From NCBI RefSeq assembly GCF_002899455.1, contig NZ_PPFB01000001.1, forward strand, positions 1,550,001 through 1,614,000: a stretch of 64,000 nucleotides of DNA. Direction: 5' to 3'. Source of the stretch: Streptomyces sp. DH-12 (GTDB taxonomy: Bacteria > Actinomycetota > Actinomycetes > Streptomycetales > Streptomycetaceae). Of this stretch, positions 18,125 to 27,604 are shown piece by piece (within the stretch, counting starts at the first letter, position 1; the number at the start of each line of letters is the position of its first letter). Below the pieces are notes generated by a model, which was not told where the DNA came from, made no database searches, and saw only the letters and a program-made list of their open reading frames with translations. Position numbers and translations under genes: made by a program.

Positions 18125-18381
18125 CCGTCCTCCTCGGACGCCGGAATACGATCCTGTGCGGGCCCACTGTGCGGTGCGGGGGCCGGGTCGGCATCGGTCG
18201 TCCGACTGCTCCGTGACCCACGGGTGTCAGGTGTCGGGCGCACGACGACCGCCGGCGGCTACCCCGTCCCCTCTGGCCATACATGTGCAAAGAGGTAGGA
18301 TGCGAGCCGGCCCGGCGCGACAGTACTGATGGTGAGTGGCCACGGGCCACCGCACATCCAGAAGCTCCGAAGAGTAGGTGC

Positions 18382-21105
18382 GTGTACGTGATCGGGCGCG
18401 AATCGCAAGTCGAGCGGCTGTCCGCTCTCCTCGAGGCGGCACGCGAAGGGCACGGGTCCTCGGCCCTGGTGTACGGCGAGGCGGGGATCGGCAAGAGCAG
18501 TCTCGTCTCCGCGGTCGTCGACACCGCGTCCGCGTCGGGCTTCCAGGTGCTCTCCTGCCACGGGGTCCGCGGCACCGGCACGGTGGGCTACGAGGGACTG
18601 CACGAGCTGCTGCTGCCCCTCCTCGACCGCGTGGACGCCCTGTCACCGCGTCAGCGGACCGCCCTGGACGTGGCCTTCGGCGCCGAAGGGGAGCCGGCCG
18701 ACCGGCTGGTCACGGGGCTCGCCGCGTTCGGGCTGCTGGAGGAGGCGGCGGCGCACGGACCCCTCGTGGTGCTGGTCGAGGATCTGCACTGGCTCGACGT
18801 GTCCACGGCCGACATCGTCACCTTCCTCGCCGCCCGCATGAGCGTCATGCCGGCGCTGCTGCTGGCCACCAGTCGCGCCGATCGCATCTACCCCGACCGC
18901 AGTCCCCGCTTCCGGCACCAGGTGCCGCTGGCCCCGCTCGGCCGGGAGGACTCCTTGCGGCTGCTCGCCCAGCACGCGCCCGCGCTGACGGAGCCGCAGC
19001 GGCAGCGGCTGGTCGAGCGGGCGATGGGCAACCCGCTCGCCCTGGCCGAGTGGTCGGCCAGCCCGTCCCGCCTCGACGGCGCGCCGAGCGCCGAGCGCGG
19101 CCGGGTATCGATGGGCAAACGCCTGGAGGACTCGTTCCTCGCGGAGGTCGCCCTGCTCCCGCCGGCCACGCGGCGAGCGCTCCTCGTCGCCGCCGCGGGG
19201 CAGGACTCCAGCAGCCACGAAGTACTGACCGCGGCCCGCGGCCTGGGCCTGGAGCAGAGCGACTTCGCGCCGGCCGAGAAGTTCGGGCTGATCACGCTCA
19301 GCGACGGCTCCTTCCGGTTCCGCCACCCGCTGGTGGGCTCGGCGGTGTACGACAACGCCGACTCCGACATGCGCTCCCGGGTGCACACCGAGCTGGCGGC
19401 GGTCGTCGTCGATCCGGCGCGTGCCGTCCAGCACCGGGCCGCGGCGGTCACCGGCTGGAATGAGAACGTCGCCGCCGAGCTGGAGCGGCTCGCCGTGGCG
19501 ACCGGGCGGCGCGGTGCGCGGACCGAGGCGGCCGCCGCCTGGCGGCGCGCGGTCACGCTGACGCCGGTGCCGAGGGAACGGGCCCGGCGCACGGTGATGG
19601 CGGCGGAGGCCGCGCGGCAGGCGGGTGCCACGGCCGAGGCCGTCGCCCTGCTCGCCGAGGCGAGGCCGCCCGCCGAGGACGAGGCGTCGGTCATGCAGCT
19701 CGCCCGCACCGAGTGGATGCTCGCCAGCACCAGTACGACGCTCCCGGACCGGGGCGGTGACGAGCTGGTCGCACTGTCACGGGCCCTGAGCGACCCGGAC
19801 GACCGGGTCGAGGTCCTCACCTGGGCGGCGGTACGCGGCTACACCCGGCAAGACCTCTCCGCCGAGGTCACGGCGGTGGTCACCGAGGAACTGCGACGCC
19901 CCGGCATCGCCGGCACCGAGCGGCAGCGGCTGCTGCGGAGCATCGCGCTGGCCCTGGTCGGCTCGGCCGACCGGCTGCCCTCCGTGGAGGAGGCGCTGTC
20001 GGTGCTGCGGCCGCAGGTGCGCGAGACCGACGCGACGCTGATGAACTGTCTCGCGTTCGCCTTCGAGGACGCCCACGACCTCGAAGGCGCCGAACGCGTG
20101 TGGAGCGCCGAGGTCGACCTGTTCCACCGGTCGGCACGGACGAGCGACGAGACGGTGGCCCTGGCCGGGCGCGGCACGGTACGCATGAACGCCCAGGCGG
20201 TCGCCGCCGGCCTCGCCGACTGCGAGCAGGCCCTGCGGCTCAGCGGTGACCTCGGTCTGTCGGTCGTCGGGGCGATCTGCGCGGCGAGCATCGCCCTCGC
20301 GCGCGCGTGGCGCGGTGAGGACGCGCTCGCGGCCACCGCCCTCGCGACCTCCGCGGAGCTGTCCGGGCCCGCCCCCTTCGCCAGGGTCGCCGCCATCGCC
20401 TCCTGGGCCTCGGCCGAGCTGGCGGCGAACGAGGGCCGCCCCGAGGACGCGGTCGTCCACCTGCTGCGCAGCGTGGAGCATCCGCCCATCGGCCTGTGGG
20501 CGGGCGGCGGCCTGGCCGACGCGGCCGTACGGGCGGGGCGTCCGGAGGCCGTGGACGGCTGGCTCGGCATGGCCACGGCCGCCCTCGCGTCCAGCGGCTC
20601 CGACCACCTCGCGATGCTGGTCGAACGGACCCGGGCGCTGCTGTCACCGGACGGCGGGGCGCGCGACCACTTCGAGCGGGCCATAGCGCACGGCGAGCGC
20701 ACCTCCGCGGCCCTGGACCTCGCCAGGACCCGGTTGTTCTTCGGTGAGTGGCTGCGGCGCGAACGCCACATCACGGAGGCCCGTGGCCACCTTGCCGCGG
20801 CCCTGCACGTCTTCGAGTCGCACCACGCGACGCCACTCGCCCGGCGGACGGCACGGGAGCTGGGTGCCGCCGGCAGCGTCCGGCCGACCCGGTCGCCGCA
20901 CGCCGTCGCCGCCGACGCGGTGCTCACCGCCCAGGAACTGCACGTCGCACGGCTGGCCGCCGAGGGGTACTCGAACAAGCAGATAGCCGACCAGTTGTAC
21001 CTCTCGCACCGCACGGTCGGGGCGCACCTGTACAGCGCCTACGCCAAGTTGCAGATCAACCGGCGGGCGCAGCTCCCGGCCGCCCTCGCGGGCACGCCCG
21101 ACTGA
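18382..21105 (+). CDS. LuxR family ATPase regulator (LAL), first of three in tandem
   Basis: About 907 aa. Walker A GEAGIGKSSL lies at about residue 28, the Walker B-like VVLVEDLHWLD at about 130, followed by a long helical TPR-like middle region and a C-terminal LuxR HTH (residues about 850-900; LAAEGYSNKQIADQLYLSHR). Start codon is uncertain: GTG 18382 begins just before the conserved IGRESQVERL region and is chosen; ATG 18283 is in frame upstream but encodes a non-conserved lead. It is divergent from the WhiB-like gene. LALs activate pathway genes in response to an inducer; the target is unknown. Confidence 0.88.
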   Translation: MYVIGRESQVERLSALLEAAREGHGSSALVYGEAGIGKSSLVSAVVDTASASGFQVLSCHGVRGTGTVGYEGLHELLLPLLDRVDALSPRQRTALDVAFGAEGEPADRLVTGLAAFGLLEEAAAHGPLVVLVEDLHWLDVSTADIVTFLAARMSVMPALLLATSRADRIYPDRSPRFRHQVPLAPLGREDSLRLLAQHAPALTEPQRQRLVERAMGNPLALAEWSASPSRLDGAPSAERGRVSMGKRLEDSFLAEVALLPPATRRALLVAAAGQDSSSHEVLTAARGLGLEQSDFAPAEKFGLITLSDGSFRFRHPLVGSAVYDNADSDMRSRVHTELAAVVVDPARAVQHRAAAVTGWNENVAAELERLAVATGRRGARTEAAAAWRRAVTLTPVPRERARRTVMAAEAARQAGATAEAVALLAEARPPAEDEASVMQLARTEWMLASTSTTLPDRGGDELVALSRALSDPDDRVEVLTWAAVRGYTRQDLSAEVTAVVTEELRRPGIAGTERQRLLRSIALALVGSADRLPSVEEALSVLRPQVRETDATLMNCLAFAFEDAHDLEGAERVWSAEVDLFHRSARTSDETVALAGRGTVRMNAQAVAAGLADCEQALRLSGDLGLSVVGAICAASIALARAWRGEDALAATALATSAELSGPAPFARVAAIASWASAELAANEGRPEDAVVHLLRSVEHPPIGLWAGGGLADAAVRAGRPEAVDGWLGMATAALASSGSDHLAMLVERTRALLSPDGGARDHFERAIAHGERTSAALDLARTRLFFGEWLRRERHITEARGHLAAALHVFESHHATPLARRTARELGAAGSVRPTRSPHAVAADAVLTAQELHVARLAAEGYSNKQIADQLYLSHRTVGAHLYSAYAKLQINRRAQLPAALAGTPD

Positions 21106-21173
21106 CCGAGCCCGCTCCGGGGCGGGGCCTGCCTCCGGTCGGTTCGGGGGCAAGGCGAATCACGGTCGAATTA

Positions 21174-21204
21174 CCTAGGGCTCTTTTCGGCCTCCTTTCC
21201 TAGG
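21174..21204 (+). promoter_or_regulatory. Paired CCTAGG palindromes upstream of second LAL gene
   Basis: CCTAGG occurs at 21174-21179 and 21199-21204, 25 nt apart on one DNA face, in an AT-richer patch about 115 nt before the start codon. A CACACGTGTG palindrome follows at 21257-21266. Either may be an activator site; this is inference. Confidence 0.3.
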
Positions 21205-21318
21205 TTGGGACACGTTCCGTCCCATGCGTCCGTCGGTCCACGGCGGCCGCGCACGACACACGTGTGACCACGCGTGCGTATTCGGGCGGACGATCGTCTC
21301 GTTCCCGAGGAGGCTGAC

Positions 21319-24162
21319 ATGAGGCCAGTCGTATGCGCCGGCAGTGCGCCGCGTCCCGTCCGCGAGGTCGCGCCGCGGACGGCGGAACACCCGCGCGGCC
21401 GGGACCACGTGCTCACGGCGGTACGCGCGGCCCTGGCCGGCGCCGGTGACCGGCACGGCACGGCACTGGCCGTCCGGGGCGAGGGCGGCAGCGGCAGGAG
21501 CACGCTGCTGCGCTGGGCCGCCGAGGCCGCCGCCGACGCCGGTGGGCAGGTGCTGCGGGTCGCCCCCCGCGCCGAGGGCGGCACGTCGGCGTACTCCGCG
21601 CTCCGCTCGCTGACGGTCCCGCTGTCCGCCGCGTCCGGCGCCTTGCCGGGCGCGGTCCGCGCGGCGCTGCCCGACGCGCTGCGCAGGCATGCCGACGGCG
21701 GTGACGAGACGTCCGTCTGCTCGGCGTTGTGGCGGACGCTGGCCGCCGCCGCTCAGCGGCGTCCCGTGCTGCTCACCGTGGACGACTGGCAGTGGCTCGA
21801 CCCCGCCTCCGCCAGGGCCCTGGCGTTCGTGGCCCGCCGGCTCGACGGGACCCGGGTGCTGCTGCTGGCCGCTTCCGACGGGCAGGGGCCGGTCCCGTCC
21901 GCGGACTGGGGCGCGGCCGAGCTGTCGCTGCCCGCGCTCGGTGAGGAGGCCGCCCGGGAGGTGCTGGCGGACCGTCACCCGCGGCTGGCCGCCGACGCCG
22001 TGGCCGCCGTCCTCGCCGTGGCGGAGGGCAACCCGCGTGCCCTGGTGGACCTGCCCACGGTGCTCACCCCCGACCAGCGGGCGGGCCGGGCGGCACTGCC
22101 GGACCCCCTGCTGCCGGGAGCGGCCCTGGAGCGCTGCCTCGGCCGGCGGTTCCGCGCGCTGCCCGACGGCACCCGTGCCCTGCTGGCCGCGCTGGCCCTC
22201 CTGGAGGAGGACGCCGAGGCCGGGGACGTCGCGTGGCTGGCCGGCGCACTCGGGCACGACCTCGACGCCCTCATCCCGGCCGAGGAGGCGGGGCTCGTCT
22301 CCTCGGACCGGACGCCCCGCTTCGTCCGCCGGGTCCACCGGTGCCTGGCCCACGCCACCGCGCCGGCCGCCGTGCGGCGGCGGGCGGGCCGCGCCTGGGC
22401 CGAGCTGGCCCTGACCCGGCTCGGCGGCGGGCCGGCCGGCCCGGCTGGCCCCCGCCCCGACGGCCCGACCACGCCCGTCGAGGCGCCACCGGACCCCGGC
22501 GAGGCCGGACCGCACCACGAGGACGCGGCCCGGCTGGAGGCGCTCGGCCACGCGGCCGTGGCGGGCCGGCGCTGGTCCACGGCGATCAGGGCGTTCCGGA
22601 TGGCCGGTGATCTCAGCCCGGCTTCTTGGGAGCGCTCCCGCCTGCATGCGGCCGCGGCGTCCGCCGCCCTGTGCGACGGCCGGCCACGGCTGGCGCTGAC
22701 CCTGACCCGGGGACCGGGCGCCCGCCCGGCCGGGACCACGGCGCAGGCGGTGCGCGCCGTCCGGGCCTCCGCGCTGTTCGACGTCGCCTTCCACGGGGAC
22801 GACAGCTTCCGCGACCTCTCCGCCGCGTTGGAGACGGGACCGGTCGCCGGCGCCGACGCGCGGGACCGGGCCGCGTTCCAGCTGTCGGCCCTGACGTCCC
22901 TCACCCACGACCCCGCCCCTGCCAGGACGGCACTGAACGCGCTGCCGGACGACGCCGGCGATGCCCTGCGCATCGCCGTGACCGCCCGGTTGGACCCGGT
23001 GTCCCGGGCACAGGAGATCCGGGAGGGGCTCGCCGGAGCGGCCGAGCGGGCCCTGCGGACACCCGGCGCCGGGCCTCGGGAGCTGACCTGGCTCGCGGAC
23101 GCCGCGTGGCAGGTCGACGACCCGGCATCGAGCGGCCGGCTGCTGTCCGCCGCCCTGCAACGGTCGGGCACCGAGCGCGGACACCTCCCGCACTGCCGGG
23201 AGCTGCGGGCCGAACTCCTGACCGCCGAAGGGCGCTGGGAGGAACTGCGCGACCTGGTGACGCGGTGGTCGGCCGAGGGTGGTGCCGGCCTGCCCGACCG
23301 GCATGCCGTCGCCCTGAAGTCCCAGCTGCTGCTGGTCTGCGCGTACCAGGGCCGCCGGGAGGAGGCGCGGGAGCTGGCGCGGGAGGTCCGGCGATGGGCC
23401 CGCGACCGCCGCTCGGCCCACCACGCGGGCCTGGCCGCGTACGCCGCGCTCCTGCTGGCCCAGGCCGACGACACGGAGCCGGCGGACGGTGCCGACTGGC
23501 CGGCCGACGCCGATCCGTGCCGGGACGCGGTCACCCGGCAGGCCCATGCCGTCCTCGTGCGCGGTGCCCTGCTGCGGAACGACCCCGAGGCGGCCCGCGC
23601 GCACCAGGCGCGCGCGCAGCGGGCCGGGCTGACGCGCTTCTCCGACGGGTCGACCCTGCTGGTACGGCACGGCCGGGCGCTGCTGGCCGCGTACACCGAC
23701 GAGTCCAACACCGCCGAGCTGTTCGGCCTGGCCGAGGACGCGGCGACGGCGTCGGCCCGCCCGTTCGACCGCGCGCTGCTGGCCCTGGACCACGGCAGGT
23801 GGCTGCGCCGCCGGCGGCACCCCGCGGCGGCACGCACCCGCCTGCGCACCGCCTACGAGACCTTCGGCCGGCTCGGGGCGGCGCCCTGGCAGGACCGGGC
23901 CCGCACCGAACTGCGGGCCATCGGGGCTCCCCCGCCGGGCACGGTGCGGACCGCCACCACGGCGGGCCAGGCGCTGTCGGCGCACGAGCGGCGCATCGTC
24001 CGCATGGCGGCCTCCGGCCTGTCCAACCGGGAGATCGCGGAGCGGCTGCTGGTCTCGCCGCGGACAGTCGCCTCACACCTGTACAAGGTCTTCCCCCGAC
24101 TGGGCATCAGCTCGCGCCGGGAACTCCAGGACGCCTTGCTCGGCGGCGGTGACACTCTGTGA
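21319..24162 (+). CDS. LuxR family ATPase regulator (LAL), second of three, atypical Walker A
   Basis: 947 aa. ATG 21319 has GAGGAGG 5 nt upstream. The P-loop reads GEGGSGRSTLL at about residue 50, so the invariant Walker A Lys is replaced by Arg; Walker B-like VLLTVDDWQWLD is present. The middle is Ala/Arg-rich and helical, and the C-terminus has a full LuxR HTH (MAASGLSNREIAERLLVSPR). The Lys-to-Arg change would weaken ATP hydrolysis, so this copy may act constitutively or through its neighbours. Its stop overlaps the GTG of the third LAL, showing co-translation. Confidence 0.88.
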   Translation: MRPVVCAGSAPRPVREVAPRTAEHPRGRDHVLTAVRAALAGAGDRHGTALAVRGEGGSGRSTLLRWAAEAAADAGGQVLRVAPRAEGGTSAYSALRSLTVPLSAASGALPGAVRAALPDALRRHADGGDETSVCSALWRTLAAAAQRRPVLLTVDDWQWLDPASARALAFVARRLDGTRVLLLAASDGQGPVPSADWGAAELSLPALGEEAAREVLADRHPRLAADAVAAVLAVAEGNPRALVDLPTVLTPDQRAGRAALPDPLLPGAALERCLGRRFRALPDGTRALLAALALLEEDAEAGDVAWLAGALGHDLDALIPAEEAGLVSSDRTPRFVRRVHRCLAHATAPAAVRRRAGRAWAELALTRLGGGPAGPAGPRPDGPTTPVEAPPDPGEAGPHHEDAARLEALGHAAVAGRRWSTAIRAFRMAGDLSPASWERSRLHAAAASAALCDGRPRLALTLTRGPGARPAGTTAQAVRAVRASALFDVAFHGDDSFRDLSAALETGPVAGADARDRAAFQLSALTSLTHDPAPARTALNALPDDAGDALRIAVTARLDPVSRAQEIREGLAGAAERALRTPGAGPRELTWLADAAWQVDDPASSGRLLSAALQRSGTERGHLPHCRELRAELLTAEGRWEELRDLVTRWSAEGGAGLPDRHAVALKSQLLLVCAYQGRREEARELAREVRRWARDRRSAHHAGLAAYAALLLAQADDTEPADGADWPADADPCRDAVTRQAHAVLVRGALLRNDPEAARAHQARAQRAGLTRFSDGSTLLVRHGRALLAAYTDESNTAELFGLAEDAATASARPFDRALLALDHGRWLRRRRHPAAARTRLRTAYETFGRLGAAPWQDRARTELRAIGAPPPGTVRTATTAGQALSAHERRIVRMAASGLSNREIAERLLVSPRTVASHLYKVFPRLGISSRRELQDALLGGGDTL

Positions 24163-26765
24163 CGCCGGACGACGCGGCGGTGCCGCACCCCTTGTTCGGC
24201 CGCGGTGCGGAACTCGCCGCGATCGGGGCGTTCCTGGAGCGGCCGGGTGAGTCGGGCGGCGTCCTCACGGTCCACGGCGAGCTGGGCAGCGGCAAGTCCG
24301 CGCTGCTCCAGGAGGTCCGGCGCGCCGCCGAGGCCCGGGGCCGGACCGTCGTCCCCCTCCAGGGGCACCGCAGCGAGGCCGGGCTGCCCGGTGCCGGCCT
24401 CACCCAGCTCCTACCGGTCCCGGCCTGCGGTCCGGACGCGAGGAGCGTCGCCGCCGAGGCGCTCGGCCGGCACACCCGCGCCGGGCGGCCCCTGCTGGTG
24501 GTCCTGGACGACGCGCAGTGGTTCGACGGTCCCTCGCTCGATGCCCTGCTCACGGCCTGCCGCGGGACCGCCGGCACGGCGCTGCTCATGGCGAGCCGCC
24601 CGGTGCCGCGCGGGGACGCGCGACACGCGTCCGGGCCCGCGCCGGACCTGGTTCTCGGCCCGCTCGCCGGAACCGAGGCCGAGCGGCTGCTGCGCCGGTA
24701 CGGCCCGGACGTGCCGCCCCTGCTGGCGCGCCGGGTGCTCCGGGAGACCGGGGGCAATCCGGCCGGACTGGTGTCCATCACCGAACTGCTCGTCTCCGCC
24801 GCCCCGCCGGCCGAGGCGCTGCTCGCCCCGCGGCTCCCGCTCGGCGACGCCCTGCACACGCGGGTGACCAGCCTGCTGGCCGGCGTGCCGGAACCCGTGC
24901 GGGACGTCCTGCTGCTGGCCGCCGTGGCGGACACCGGCCGGCCGGAGCTGCTGCGGGAGGCCGCCCGCGCCGTGGACCCAACGGGCCGCGCCATGGACGC
25001 GGCCGAGGATCGTGGCCTGCTCCTGACGGAGTCCGGAACGGTCCGCTTCGGCCATCCGCTGCTGCACTCCGCGGTGTACTGGGAGGCGTCCCGGGCCCGG
25101 CGGCGGCGTGCGCAACTGGCGCTGGCCGGACGGGACGAGCCGGGCGCGTACCGGCGAGCGCTGCACCGGGCCCTCGCCTCCACCGCCCCGGACGAGGCCA
25201 CGGCCCGCGAGCTGGAGGACAGTGTGCCCGAGGACCTTCCCGAGGCCGCCGCGGTGCACGAACTGGCCGCCGACCTGAGTCCGCGGTCCGCGGACCGGGC
25301 CCGCGGACTGGTCCGGGCCGCGTGGGCGGCCCAGGTGCGGGACCAGACGGGGGAAGTGCGGCGGCTCGTGGCCCGTATCACCGCCCTCTCCGCCGGCCGG
25401 TGCCCCGAGACCGCCGCGGCCGTCGCCGCACTCGGCGCGCCGGGGACCGCCGGTGAACCGGCCCTACCGTGGCCGCTGTTCCCGCCGCCGGCCGCCGGAC
25501 CCGCCCGCGGCGGGCCGTCCGCCCCGCGCGCGTCGGACGCCCGGCCACCGGACCCGCTCACCGACCGGTGCCCCGCCCTGCTGTCCGCGCTGTGCTGGAC
25601 CGACCGGACGGCCCACGCCGACCGGGGCAGAGCCCTGCTGGTGACGGCCGGTGCCGCGCTCGCGCGGGGGCGGTTCCCGCTGGAACCGCTCCGTGACGCC
25701 GCGCTGGTCTCGGTGGCGATGGCGCTGGACGACCCGCTCGCCGCCGAACGCCTGGGCGGGGCCGTGCTGGACTCGCTGACCGGCCCCGGGTACTTCGGTA
25801 CCGCCCGGGCGGTCCTGGCCCACCGCCAGCTCGCCCGGTTGCACCTCGGTGACCGGGAGGGTGTGCTGCGGGACGGCGTCACCGGGGAGCGCTGGAGCCG
25901 GACGGCGGAGGATCCGCACGCCACCGCCGTCTTCCGGTGCGGTGTGGCGCAGGTGCAGGCGTGGGAAGGCACGGAGGAAGGGCATGCGGCGCTCACCGAC
26001 GGCATCCTGGCCTTCGCGCTGCCCCGCGGTCTTCCCCTGGTGGCGTCCAGGGCCCGCTGGGCGAGGGGCTTGATGGCGCTCGCGCACGGCCGGCCGGAGG
26101 ACGCGTACGAGGAGCTGCGGATGCTGTCGGACCCCGGCGGTGACGCGTGGCACCCGGTGGTGGCCGCCTGGGCGCTGGGCGATCTGGTCGCCGCCGCGGT
26201 CGCCTCCCGCAGGGGTGACGCCATACGGGACCGGGTGCGGTGGGCAGCCGAGGTCAACCGGTCGCTGCGGTCGGCTCCGCTGGAGCACCTGCTGGCCCGG
26301 TCGCTGGCGCTGCTCGGCGAGGGCGACGCGCCCGAAAAGCACTTCACCCGGGCGCTGGCCGTACCGGGAACCGGTGCGCTGCGGTACGAACGGGCCCGTA
26401 CGCGGCTGGCGTTCGGGGAGTGGCTGCGGCGACGGCGGCGGGTGCTGGAGGCGCGGGACCAGTTGCAGCGGGCCCGTGACGCCTTCGCGTCGGCCGGTGC
26501 GGCGGTGTGGGTGCGGCGGGCCGATTCCGAGCTGCTGGCCGCCGGGGACGCGACGGCGAGGGGCCCGCGGCGGGGCGCGGCCGGGTTGGGGCTGACGCCG
26601 CGTGAGGCGGAGGTCGCCTGGCTGGCCGCGCAGGGGCTGAGCAACCAGGGCATCGGGTGGCAGCTCGGGCTGACCCACCGGACGGTCGCCAGTCACCTGT
26701 CGCGCGTGTTCGCGAAAGCCGGGGTGACGTCCCGCAAGCAGCTCCCGGCAGTGCTGGGGAGCTGA
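24159..26765 (+). CDS. LuxR family ATPase regulator (LAL), third of three
   Basis: 868 aa. GTG 24159 overlaps the preceding stop (GTGA). Walker A GELGSGKSALL is at about residue 40 and Walker B LLVVLDDAQWFD at about 115. The ATPase/TPR-like middle is followed by a LuxR HTH at about residues 810-865 (LAAQGLSNQGIGWQLGLTHR). Relative to the canonical HTH, the recognition-preceding position reads QGIG instead of the usual KEIA/REIA, a mild deviation. It is translationally coupled with the second LAL and probably acts with it. Confidence 0.88.
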   Translation: MTPDDAAVPHPLFGRGAELAAIGAFLERPGESGGVLTVHGELGSGKSALLQEVRRAAEARGRTVVPLQGHRSEAGLPGAGLTQLLPVPACGPDARSVAAEALGRHTRAGRPLLVVLDDAQWFDGPSLDALLTACRGTAGTALLMASRPVPRGDARHASGPAPDLVLGPLAGTEAERLLRRYGPDVPPLLARRVLRETGGNPAGLVSITELLVSAAPPAEALLAPRLPLGDALHTRVTSLLAGVPEPVRDVLLLAAVADTGRPELLREAARAVDPTGRAMDAAEDRGLLLTESGTVRFGHPLLHSAVYWEASRARRRRAQLALAGRDEPGAYRRALHRALASTAPDEATARELEDSVPEDLPEAAAVHELAADLSPRSADRARGLVRAAWAAQVRDQTGEVRRLVARITALSAGRCPETAAAVAALGAPGTAGEPALPWPLFPPPAAGPARGGPSAPRASDARPPDPLTDRCPALLSALCWTDRTAHADRGRALLVTAGAALARGRFPLEPLRDAALVSVAMALDDPLAAERLGGAVLDSLTGPGYFGTARAVLAHRQLARLHLGDREGVLRDGVTGERWSRTAEDPHATAVFRCGVAQVQAWEGTEEGHAALTDGILAFALPRGLPLVASRARWARGLMALAHGRPEDAYEELRMLSDPGGDAWHPVVAAWALGDLVAAAVASRRGDAIRDRVRWAAEVNRSLRSAPLEHLLARSLALLGEGDAPEKHFTRALAVPGTGALRYERARTRLAFGEWLRRRRRVLEARDQLQRARDAFASAGAAVWVRRADSELLAAGDATARGPRRGAAGLGLTPREAEVAWLAAQGLSNQGIGWQLGLTHRTVASHLSRVFAKAGVTSRKQLPAVLGS

Positions 26766-26770
26766 CCCGG

Positions 26771-27112
26771 ACCTCGGCGCACACGCGGGCCGGCGGCGGA
26801 CCGGGTCGGTCCGCCGCCGGCGGGCCACCAGCCCCGAAGCTGCCGGAGGATCCGGCCTACCAGCAGATCATGGCGGTGTTCGCCGCGGCCGACTCCCCGC
26901 TGCGAGCACGGCAGGTGTGCGAGGCGATGGACACGGAGATCGCGCCCAACAACATCAACAACACCCGCCTGAAACTCAAGCGGCTGACCAAGCGGGGAAT
27001 CCTGGTCGAGATTGAGCAGGGCTTGGTCACCCAGCCGCGGTCGTAGCCGCCCGACGACGCCGCAGCCAGCGCGCTTGCCCCTGCGAAAAAGAGCGAGACG
27101 GACATCATCGTG
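26771..27112 (+). mobile_element. Remnant of an IS end carrying part of a winged-helix gene
   Basis: From about 26826 to 27046 the sequence encodes the C-terminal part of the same small DNA-binding protein found complete at 29860-30261, in opposite orientation and with about nine of ten bases identical over 210 bp. Past the stop codon, ACGGACATCA (27098-27107) matches the outer end of the IS at 29795-29810. The transposase and the 5' half of the passenger gene are gone. It looks like one end of a second, deleted IS copy. Confidence 0.65.
26826..27046 (+). pseudogene. 5'-truncated copy of the winged-helix passenger protein
   Basis: The readable part begins around APKLPEDPAYQQIMAVFAA and continues ARQVCEAMDTEIAPNN to the TAG at 27044-27046. 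The N-terminal coiled-coil half seen in the complete copy (29860-30261) is absent; upstream the frame runs into unrelated sequence after the LAL stop. Not expected to be functional. Confidence 0.7.
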
Positions 27113-27233
27113 TCCCGATCTCTGCGGGCGCGCGGCCCGGGCCGCAAGGGCATGAACTCGCCCGGTGCGTAGTATGTTCGTCCGTGAACCTTAGAGTTGA
27201 CGGGTCACCGACATACGTGCTGGGGGGCATCAC

Positions 27234-27584
27234 ATGCAGGGCGCGGAGGACCAGGTCGCAGGTCTCGATGAGCGCATCCTTCCCTTCTGGGTCGAGGTCA
27301 CGGACGAGGACGATCACGCCGACCATGACTCGATGGGGCTGTTCAGCCGCAGCGGGGACGCGGTGCTCCGCTCCGTCCCGCTTGGGCCGCTGCGTCAGAA
27401 TCTGACCGAGGCGGTTGACGCCCTGCAAGCGGTTTTCGCTGATGTTGCGGCCTGCGGCGGTACCCTGCCGCTGGCCGAGGCACAGCTGTCCTTCCAGGTC
27501 ACTGCGACTGGCGGCGTCCAGCTCATCGGCACCGGCCAGATGCAGGGCACGCGCGGCCTCACCTTGACCTTCAGGCGCCCGTAG
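27234..27584 (+). CDS. Small partner protein of the caspase-like gene
   Basis: 116 aa, soluble, no signal peptide. ATG 27234 follows a G-rich site (GGGGGG, 27221-27226). The chain has an acidic N-terminal stretch (WVEVTDEDDHADHD), a central helix with LRQNLTEAVDALQAVFADV, and a C-terminal beta-rich end with GGVQLIGTGQMQGTRGLTLT. This pattern resembles the small conserved components that sit beside trypsin-like or caspase-like effectors in actinobacterial conflict systems, but that assignment is my inference. The stop is 20 nt before the caspase start, so the two form an operon. Confidence 0.6.
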   Translation: MQGAEDQVAGLDERILPFWVEVTDEDDHADHDSMGLFSRSGDAVLRSVPLGPLRQNLTEAVDALQAVFADVAACGGTLPLAEAQLSFQVTATGGVQLIGTGQMQGTRGLTLTFRRP

Positions 27585-27604
27585 ACCGCTGTGCCGAGAC
27601 CGTC

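Noticed and set aside
21175..23985. A 936-codon open frame on the minus strand across the second LAL gene
   Set aside because: Low-complexity Arg/Gly/Gln translation, opposite a gene with clear P-loop and LuxR motifs.
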